Positions 55,236-62,000 of a DNA stretch of 62,000 nucleotides are shown here, in pieces. The notes beneath the pieces were generated by a model, which did not search any database, was not told where the DNA came from, and saw nothing but the letters and a program-made list of their open reading frames with translations. Position numbers and translations under genes: made by a program. Positions within the stretch are counted from its first letter, which is position 1. Each line of letters starts with the position of its first letter. Source of the stretch: Chrysomallon squamiferum (lineage: Eukaryota > Mollusca > Gastropoda > Neomphalida > Peltospiridae); assembly GCA_012295275.1 (NCBI GenBank), contig CM022671.1:18306956-18368955 (forward strand), read 5' to 3'.

Positions 55236-55815
55236 ATGTATGCATACCCGCATTAATAGTTTTCTATGTCGGCATATGTACGCGCTTGTGTACGTGTGTG
55301 TGTGTAATTCATATTCAGAGACAATGTAAACAAATATGAAAATAATATATATTGTATGCACATACGTTTTAAAAACATTTTCTCCAGTTCACCCACATCC
55401 ACATTAACTGCTAGACCTTAACAAAACAATTCCTGTACATTTTTTTTTTTCTTCTTCTTCTTCGTCTTCTTTTTTTTTTCTTCTTTCTTGATCAAAACCG
55501 TTCATTAAGTCTGTAATTACGTCGTTAATGGTCACAATTATAACGAGGCTATCTATGATAACAAGCGACACAGCATTAGCAATAGTCAATTATTAAATAA
55601 AAAGTGAAAAGCGCTTTTTAATGTACATCCTTCCTCCATTCTGCGTCTCATCAAAGAGAGTCTTGACAATTTATGACGACTTCAAAAGATTCAAGAGGTG
55701 GAAACCTTTCATCGTTTGCTGTATGACGTTTTAAATCAACAGATCATATTCACAGAGTAGTAATATTCTAAACTTGTCAAGATGAGTCAGCTGAAGTCGT
55801 GGGAAGGAGATTGTG
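55236..55815. other. Unique sequence with T/CTT tract
   Basis: CTT-rich DNA at 55440-55490. No gene recognised. Confidence 0.4.
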
Positions 55816-55829
55816 GAGATTTTAGTCTG

Positions 55830-56120
55830 TATGTACGTACACACATATATTATACTATTAATAGAAAGAGTGAAATACACGTGCCTTCATGATGCACGCA
55901 AGGGTACATGTATTTATAATTCAGAAATACATTCAGCATTTATATTCATTCGTACACACATACAATCATAAGCACAGGTAGGTACGTGCATAGATAAATA
56001 GATACGTATATATACATATGTGCATATATATATACACATACAAACATACGTACGTACTACGTATATACACATATAACAACATACACAATCATACATACAG
56101 GTATACATATATACATTTAT
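55830..56120. repeat. TACA/CATA/TACG simple-sequence region
   Basis: Irregular TACA and CATA units with unique interruptions. Cys/Tyr frame is an artefact. Confidence 0.85.
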
Positions 56121-56455
56121 CTTATATTATATTTATAAATGATGTGTATGAAAGCACCAAAAAATGATCATGGATATACACTTGTAAGCCATATTTAATT
56201 ATGCAATAAGTAAGGATATTCAAATGTTACTGCGTAATATATTTGTTATTAACATCCTAACAGAAAAAAAAAAAAAAAAAAAATTCTTATTGAAAATATC
56301 AGTCTTACGCGAGTGACGAAGTAAGATATATTTTTTTTTTTTACCTCGATAATAATAGTGAATGTCTGAGATGTTTACAAAAGATTCACTGTATAATCTT
56401 ATGAATACCCCATCCATTGCCTTCTCTAAGACATGTCCAATCAGATCATGAAATC
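56121..56455. other. Spacer with poly-A and poly-T runs
   Basis: A-run at 56262-56283 and T-run at 56332-56342. No gene recognised. Confidence 0.45.
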
Positions 56456-56830
56456 TTGGCATCTTCGGGACTTTCCGGAACGTGACGAGAATCGTCTGCT
56501 CGGCATTACATGGCGGCCATGTCGGCTTGGGCTAGCTACACAAACAGACACATTAGCTTAGTTTTGTCAATTGAAAAACGAAACAGAACTTTTTATCGAA
56601 CTCCTCAGACGTCGCGGACCCAGCGATTGGCAAAAACCGAATTATAGGGAGTAAATTCATGCTGTGGAAGATTTCGATGCAATTTTCGAGAGATTTGTCA
56701 AAATGACAAAGAAATTTAATTTCATTTAGCTACTCGGTTAATTTCGTTTCGCTGACCCCGATGTACGTCGGTTGCCGCTTCTTTCTGTTTCGCTCTTACC
56801 CCGAGGCTGGCTCGTGCGTTATCATATTTA
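56456..56830. promoter_or_regulatory. Promoter-like cluster: kappaB, ETS palindrome, YY1-like palindrome
   Basis: GGGACTTTCC at 56467-56476 is a consensus NF-kappaB/Rel site. TTCCGGAA overlaps it at 56473-56480 (ETS/STAT-type palindrome). Thirty bases on, ACATGGCGGCCATGT at 56508-56522 is a near-perfect palindrome holding a YY1-type core on both strands. CpGs are dense from 56475 to 56620 and CGATTGGC (CCAAT) follows near 56622. No open frame crosses it. Strong promoter or enhancer style, but no adjoining exon recognised. Confidence 0.42.
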
Positions 56831-57585
56831 ACACTTTTCGTACAATCAAAAGAAAAAAGAAGAAAAAAAGAACGATTGCCAGACGTCTGAATAATTTTTT
56901 TATTTTATTATTATATATACATTTTTTTTTTTTTTCATTAAACAAACGTCAAAACGAATTTTCTCTCTCTCAAAGCCCAGTGATTACGTCAGAGCGAAAC
57001 AAAGTTGTCGTAATTACGTTCTTCATGCACACAGTTTGAGACACAAATTGCAGGAATGATTTCGAGTTCACAAACTATTAAATAATATTTATCAAGTCGG
57101 CGATTTTCGCTTTGATCTAGATGAACGCAAATACAAATGTAGAAAAAGCAAGTTAATCGTTTATTTACAGAGACAGTGTTACGTTTTACTTGCATCTTGA
57201 ATTAGTAGTCCTTTTTCTGGGAATAATCTTGCTTATTTATAAAATTGTCTCTGATTTGAATAAATTTACATAAATTTACGTACAGACTTGAACACAGTAT
57301 TTGATTATGTCTACTGAAGTAAACCGAACTTTGGATACACTATACATTAAAAGTTGTAGTTTGTGCGTTTCTGTCTCTGTGATCTCCGAAGATTACAAAA
57401 TTTAAGAGTATCTATAATATATATACACATAAGAAAGTAAAATTAATCTGAATAAATTGTATATAAACTTGATAATTTAAATCTAGTGAACTGGAAGTGA
57501 ACTGAATTTAAACAAATTTTTCCTCTATGACTTTCCCTTATTAATAATTAATAATTTATTTATTTATTTATATATTAATTTATTT
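56831..57585. other. Unique spacer
   Basis: AAAAAG and T-rich patches at 56850-56935. The rest is A+T-rich. No gene recognised. Confidence 0.4.
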
Positions 57586-57638
57586 ATTACTACTACTACT
57601 ACTACTACTAATAATAATAATAATACTAAGACTATTAT

Positions 57639-57675
<37 letters not shown>

Positions 57676-57700
57676 GCTACTATTATTTCGGTAATCATAA
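57540..57700. repeat. TTTA, ACT and AAT tracts
   Basis: TTTA-rich at 57550-57590, (TAC)n at 57588-57610, AAT, then (TAC)n at 57638-57680. Confidence 0.92.
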
Positions 57701-57714
57701 TCATCACTATTATT

Positions 57715-57830
57715 TCTTTTTTATTTCTTTTCTTCTTCATTTATTTCTTTCCTTCTTCATTTATTTCTCCTTCTTCTTCTTCTTCTTGTTACTGTTGTTA
57801 CTGTTATTACTGTTATTACTGTTATTATTT
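57715..57830. repeat. TTTATTTCTT, CTT and TTACTG repeats
   Basis: TTCTTCATTTATTTCTTTCC doubled near 57733, CTT triplets at 57768-57788 and a TTACTGTTA hexanucleotide run at 57788-57827. Confidence 0.85.
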
Positions 57831-58031
57831 GTTTTCCCCATTTTTTCCCCCCACCTCTCGACAGGTGGTTTTGCTTTTCTTACTTTTTCTCTCACGTTGT
57901 TTTTAGGTTCTTTTCTTTCAGTTCTTATCTTTTAGTTTGATGAAAAAAAGAAAAAAAAAAAAAGTCTTACATAGTGGTATTTCGATAAATTAAACTAATT
58001 TACTTAATCTCAAGTTGATCTCCAAAATACC

Positions 58032-58032
<1 letters not shown>

Positions 58033-58079
<47 letters not shown>
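58033..58079 (+). repeat. (TG)n microsatellite
   Basis: About 22 TG units. Confidence 0.97.
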
Positions 58080-58081
<2 letters not shown>

Positions 58082-58424
58082 ATAATGTAATTTTTTTATA
58101 TTTATAATTAGAAAGTAACTTGGATCCTTAATTGGATTTAATGTATCGAGTGAGTTGATTTTCCTTCTCAACAGCTTTGATGGACTATAATATTATATTT
58201 AATTGCATAATTATGAAACTTGATCATCATCATTTGCTGTTTGGCTAAACTCTATTACAACAGTTAGTATTGTACAATACAGTATGACGTCTGTTTACAA
58301 AAAAAAAATCCTGTTTGAATAACTATAATTAAACCAAATCGCCTATGATACTTGATAACGTTTCATCTGTTGATGAATGCTTCCATCACTTAGCATTGTT
58401 ATGGTACATCAATATTATTGTGGA
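58080..58424. other. Unique sequence
   Basis: No gene recognised. Confidence 0.4.
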
Positions 58425-58705
58425 ACTCTGAAATTATCACTTCAAATTTCTCTGTATATATCGTCAGAAATTGCTCGTTTTTAATCCACCGATATTAAAT
58501 CAACTTCAGAAATTATCAAATTTTTTTCCCACTGAATTCGGATATTAAACCAACGTTAAGTGTGTATATATATATCTATAGTTAGAAATTAACCATTTTT
58601 ATTCCACTGAATTCGGATATTAAATCAGCTTCAAGTGTAATGTATATACTGTCAAAAATTGCTCGTCTTTATTTCATTGAATTCGGAAAGTAAATCAACT
58701 TTTAT
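58425..58705 (+). repeat. Degenerate tandem array, 42-76-bp units
   Basis: CAGAAATTGCTCGTTTTTAT, then TCCACTGAATTCGGATATTA and AAATCAACTTCAAGTG recur, with the first element at 58465, 58507, 58583 and 58653. Later copies are longer because they include a GTAATGTATATATC-like tail that the first lacks. Confidence 0.75.
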
Positions 58706-59255
58706 AAAACTGAATGGTGAAAGACAAGTCTGTTGCGTAAACATATGAAAATAAAACAACTCATTAAAACAAAATAAGAAGACGCTTAAAGAATGGAGTT
58801 TTTTGAGATAATGATGTGTTAAAAGCAAACAATAACTGTAAAATGCCGTTTCTGCAGTGGTAAACACTCTCTTACAAAAGTAATGCATTCTCATAAATAG
58901 CAGAACTACAGTGTTGAGACAAAACAAACAAACAACAAAGTGACACTTCAGTGTGAAAAAGTTGTATTAACATGCCACTGAAATTAATGTTACCTTAATT
59001 TAGATGTCATCAGTTTAGTCTTCACTGTCGTATTAGGTCTCATAATTTTTTCTTCAGTTTTTTCTTCTTATTTATTCCTTTCATTGTTATCCTTATATTC
59101 AATTTTGGTTTCTTCTGTTTCCCATCTTTATTCTCTTTCTATTTCTTCTTTTTTGGCTTCTTTTGCTTTCAACTGTTTGCCAACAATTTTTCCTTTTTAA
59201 TTTTTTAATTTTATTGTTTAATTTTTTGTTTCTTCAACTTAGCCTTTTTTTTTCT
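58706..59255. other. Unique sequence, T-rich end
   Basis: No gene recognised. The 91-codon minus frame (58652-58927) begins in the array and has no domain. Confidence 0.4.
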
Positions 59256-59261
59256 TTCTTT

Positions 59262-59362
59262 CATCTTCTTTTTTTTTTTTTTTTTTTTTTTTTGGGGGAT
59301 TTTTCTTCTTCATCATTGTTAATAAGATGCCCACCATCGACTAATAACAAAATAATACACAA

Positions 59363-59404
<42 letters not shown>

Positions 59405-59410
59405 TTTTTT
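59262..59410. repeat. Poly-T and (AAT)n tracts
   Basis: T-run of about 24 at 59270-59293 and about 12 AAT triplets at 59366-59404. Confidence 0.93.
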
Positions 59411-60108
59411 ATTTTTCAACACCTGCGTTCATGTACCCGTTTTCATCTGTATTCAAAATATTATTTTCGTCAGGCAACACAAATCATTTCTGTCAGCCGA
59501 TAAATATTGGTATTTGTTAAACCAAAGCACGTTAATAAGAAGATTAGAAACATAGGTTTCGCCACTTGAAAACCTGTTTATTTTTGTTCTTGTTAACAGT
59601 TTACGGTTTGTGTTTTCGGCAGTTGTTTTAGCTGTCAGAACTTCACTTTTATTCCTATAGAACGGATCATTGCGCAGAGAAAACTCGAAAAAGATTGCAT
59701 TTTCGGTCAATGTACTTTTAAGTGGTTTTGCACAAGATATAAAATGTTTCACATGTAGCTGAATAGGACTGATTACAAGATTTCCATTTTCATTTTTTAG
59801 GGAATTATTAGCTTTTTCTTCTGCTTTATTTAATTTAATTTTTTATGTTTTTAAATTTTTTTATTATTATTTTATTTATTTGTAGATATAGATATATTTA
59901 TTTATTTATTTATTTATTTTATTCCCTCCTTTTTTTTTTTTTTTTGGATAACAGTTGCCAGTGCCTGTCAAAATAAATGATGTAGAAACATCTGATAGAG
60001 AAGCTTAAAAACAAAGCGTACTGTGATGTTTAGATCATTTACGATGTAACATTGGCGTTTTTAACATCATGTAGCAACAAATCTGGATTTCAGTTTTGAA
60101 GGTGTTAT
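59411..60108. other. Unique sequence with TTTA and poly-T tracts
   Basis: TTTA units at 59895-59920 and a T-run at 59930-59945. Open frames on both strands at 59453-59752 match nothing known. Confidence 0.4.
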
Positions 60109-60109
60109 A

Positions 60110-60111
<2 letters not shown>

Positions 60112-60186
<75 letters not shown>
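60112..60186 (+). repeat. (CT)n microsatellite
   Basis: Pure CT tract of about 75 bases ending 23 bases before the Tigger-like element. Confidence 0.97.
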
Positions 60187-60189
<3 letters not shown>

Positions 60190-60208
60190 GTGTGTGTGTG
60201 TGTACATG

Positions 60209-60961
60209 CAGTGGTACCTCGAGTTATAAGTGCTCCAACTTACGAGTTTTCCGAGTTACGAGCAGCCGAACGGTCGATTTTTTGCTTTGCGTTACGAGCC
60301 AAAATCCGAGTTACGAGCGAGCTTCAGATACGCCGCCTCTAGTTGGCGCAACGAACAACACAACATTCGCCCAGCATTCCGCGCCTTACTCGTTTGCTTC
60401 AGGTGGTTACCTCGCCGTGGAAGCATCTGTTGTGTTGTGCTCGCGTTTTATGCAGTAGTTTGCCAAATTTCCATGGATTCTAAGAAAGTGAGCGCAAAGG
60501 ACAGTGCTGAGAAGAAGAAGCGGATGATGTCCATTGAATGAAAGCATTAAATCAAAGAAAAACATAAGCGAGGTGTGCGTTTAGTCAACATGGTTACGCA
60601 GTACGAGCGTAGTACTTTTACGATATGTTCCATACTGAAGCAGATGGAGCCAAAAGCATTAAAATAATTTCTAAGCTGCCGGCCTCTATCCGTGAAAAGA
60701 TGGAGAAACCCTAACCCTGTACACTTTACAAAACCAATTTATTTCTTTACATTCTCTTTTATTTAGTTTTTATGCAATATTTGTCATTTTTAGTTATTTA
60801 AAAACACTTTACAAAAAATTGGGGTGGCTTTTGGGGGGATGGAACGGATTAATGGTAATTCAATTAATTTTAATTATGGAAAATTGATTTGATATACCAG
60901 CAAATTTGAGTTACGAGCTCTGTCACGGAACGCATTAAACTCGTAAGACAAGGTACCGCTG
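60209..60961 (+). mobile_element. Internally deleted Tigger/pogo-like DNA transposon
   Basis: The left end reads CAGTGGTACCTCGAGTTA. The right end, reversed, reads CAGCGGTACCTTGTCTTACG. Both ends carry repeated GAGTTACGAGC and TTACGAG motifs typical of Tigger-like terminal regions. TA follows the right end (60962-60963); the left flank is TG, so the duplication is mutated or the ends are imprecise. At 753 bases it is far shorter than a full element of about 2-3 kb, with most of the transposase missing. Confidence 0.85.
60473..60716 (+). pseudogene. Broken N-terminal remnant of Tigger-like transposase
   Basis: Starts ATGGATTCTAAGAAAGTG and reads MDSKKVSAKDSAEKKKRMMS at its beginning. After a TGA and a TAA it continues IKEKHKRGVRLVNMVTQYER and STFTICSILKQ, then shifts frame to IISKLPASIREKMEKP. 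The order (Lys-rich start, EKHKRGVRL..., STxxICSILK, REKMEK) matches the CENP-B-type helix-turn-helix DNA-binding region at the start of Tigger/pogo transposases. The catalytic DDE region is absent. Two in-frame stops and one frameshift make it non-functional. Confidence 0.8.
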
Positions 60962-60963
60962 TA

Positions 60964-61060
60964 TATGTTTTTCTTTCTTTTTTCTGTTGTCTATCTATCT
61001 CTCTATCTCTCTATTTTATTCAGTTATTTATCTTTTTATTTATTTTGGTTTCTTTTTCTT
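60964..61060. repeat. TCTA/CTTT-rich simple sequence
   Basis: TCTATC units near 60990-61010 and TTTA-rich DNA after the transposon. Confidence 0.75.
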
Positions 61061-61069
61061 CGCAATATT

Positions 61070-61360
61070 TTGTAATAATAGTAATAATAACAACAACAAC
61101 AGTGATTCTAACAACAATTATAATAACAAAAACAACAATAACAATTAACAATAATAATAATAACGCTAACAACGACAACAATAGTAATAATATCAAGTTA
61201 TTATGAGTTTAGCATATTAATAATAATAATAATAATAATGACGAAGGTTATCATTTGATAATTTTCATCATTATCATGAAACTACGAAAAATTCTAAAAG
61301 TAAGAAATGTACAAAAAAAAAAAATAATAATACAAATAACAAAACAACACACACACACAC
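61070..61360. repeat. AAT/AAC triplets and (CA)n
   Basis: AAT and AAC triplets at 61070-61190 and 61215-61240, and (CA)n at 61345-61365. Confidence 0.85.
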
Positions 61361-61600
61361 ACACAAGGAAAATCAAAATTGCTTATCTCTTTCACTAAAC
61401 AAGGTGGTAAATAAACAGTGGGATTGATGAAAGCACGTGTAGAACGTGTAACGAATGGGCAAAGTTACTGAACTGGCTACCAATGATTGACAACAATAAC
61501 AACTGTATGAAGAATGAGAACACATGGCCATCTCGTCTATTACACTTTGTTTTTTGTATTTTTACCTGTTTTTTTTATAAAAAAAATTTTATTTACTATT
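61361..61600. other. Unique sequence
   Basis: No gene recognised. Confidence 0.4.
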
Positions 61601-61660
61601 TTTTTTTTTTTTTTTTTTTCTTTTTTTTGTTTCTTTGGGGGTTTTTTGTTTTATTTTTTA
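61590..61660. repeat. Poly-T tract
   Basis: T-runs with GGGG and C interruptions. Poly-Phe frames are artefacts. Confidence 0.93.
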
Positions 61661-61711
61661 AAATGTTCTAAACACGGTTCCGTGGAAATTAAACAAGACG
61701 TCATCATTATT

Positions 61712-61782
61712 AATTGCTACTGGTTAAAACAAAGTTTACAGATTTGTAGGTTCTGGGTTCAAATCAGTGTACAGGTTTAGAT
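61712..61782 (+). repeat. Single tRNA-like module
   Basis: CTACTGGTTAAAACA resembles an A-box/D-arm and CTGGGTTCAAATC (61753-61765) a B-box/T-arm, about 30 bases apart, with GATTTGTAGGTT between. The motif order is that of the units at 42195-42485, so the two may be one family. No intact cloverleaf is evident; probably a SINE head. Confidence 0.45.
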
Positions 61783-62000
61783 GGAATAGTATGATTTGTA
61801 GTACAGTCCAATACAGGACTTAACTGCTTACCCATTATAAGATTACAGTATGCTCTATTGTCTTTAACTGTGTAATGTAGGCTATTAATGTTATCGTAAA
61901 CAAGATGTAATATTTGGTTGATTGGTGTATGTAAAACAAGCAGATGTAAACAAAATCATGTGTTGGGTGTGTAAATGTTTACGTATAAAGATAAATACAT
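61783..62000. other. Unique sequence to window end
   Basis: Could include the body of a SINE whose head is at 61712-61782. No gene recognised. Confidence 0.35.

Noticed and set aside
60209-60961. Active autonomous transposon
   Set aside because: The catalytic domain is absent and the remaining frame holds two stops and a frameshift.

Overview
The window looks like gene-poor, A+T-rich animal nuclear DNA: a gene desert or one or more very large introns. No protein-coding gene, rRNA or convincing functional tRNA could be recognised. Nearly all long open frames are translations of simple repeats (CT/GA, CA/TG, TCTA/TCTG, TTA/AAT, poly-A/T). Dense microsatellites, tRNA-derived SINE-like copies, pogo/Tigger-type DNA transposon remnants and isolated islands of complex, CpG-containing sequence fit an invertebrate with a large, repeat-rich genome. 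A mollusc, perhaps a cephalopod, is my best guess, but this is inference from repeat style and no diagnostic gene confirms it.

Layout. 1-13 kb: CA/TACA microsatellites, a decayed TTAGGATT-type tandem array (985-2090), a ~120-bp array (2265-2880), a SINE-like copy (4944-5064), TCTA/TCTG and CT tracts, a trinucleotide region with 33-bp higher-order order (9.6-10.3 kb) and another decayed array (11.6-12.7 kb). 13-22 kb: islands of complex sequence with homeodomain-, CRE-, CCAAT- and E-box-like motifs, separated by CT/GA/GT tracts. 22.9-24.9 kb: the most regular structure, a ~2-kb array of about 62 copies of a 32-bp unit with an 11-unit higher-order repeat. 25-30 kb: regulatory-looking islands (tandem CRE palindromes at 25.2 kb, complex island at 26.7-27.1 kb, YY1-type motif at 29.56 kb) and very long TTA/AAT tracts including a palindrome. 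30-43 kb: a 30-bp array, a second SINE-like copy, an in-frame 27-bp array (38.6 kb), a ~75-135-bp array (40.8-41.4 kb) and tandem tRNA-like modules (42.2-42.5 kb). 45-48 kb: two copies of an unrecognised ~370-bp interspersed repeat, the second directly followed by a 336-bp DNA-transposon MITE with TA target duplication. 49.4-50.7 kb: a drifting 28-30-bp array. 53-59 kb: a 40-bp array, trinucleotide blocks, a kappaB/ETS/YY1-like cluster (56.5 kb) and a 42-76-bp array. 60.2-61.0 kb: an internally deleted Tigger/pogo-like transposon retaining a broken N-terminal piece of transposase.

How the parts relate. There is no pathway or operon here. The outstanding theme is at least twelve tandem arrays in 62 kb that look unrelated in sequence. 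Six or seven of them have monomers of 27-32 bp and most are decayed, with a monomer that changes gradually along the array. The second theme is short islands with clustered transcription-factor-like motifs, which are candidate distal enhancers or promoters. All coordinates and periods were read by eye; no search, alignment or folding was run.
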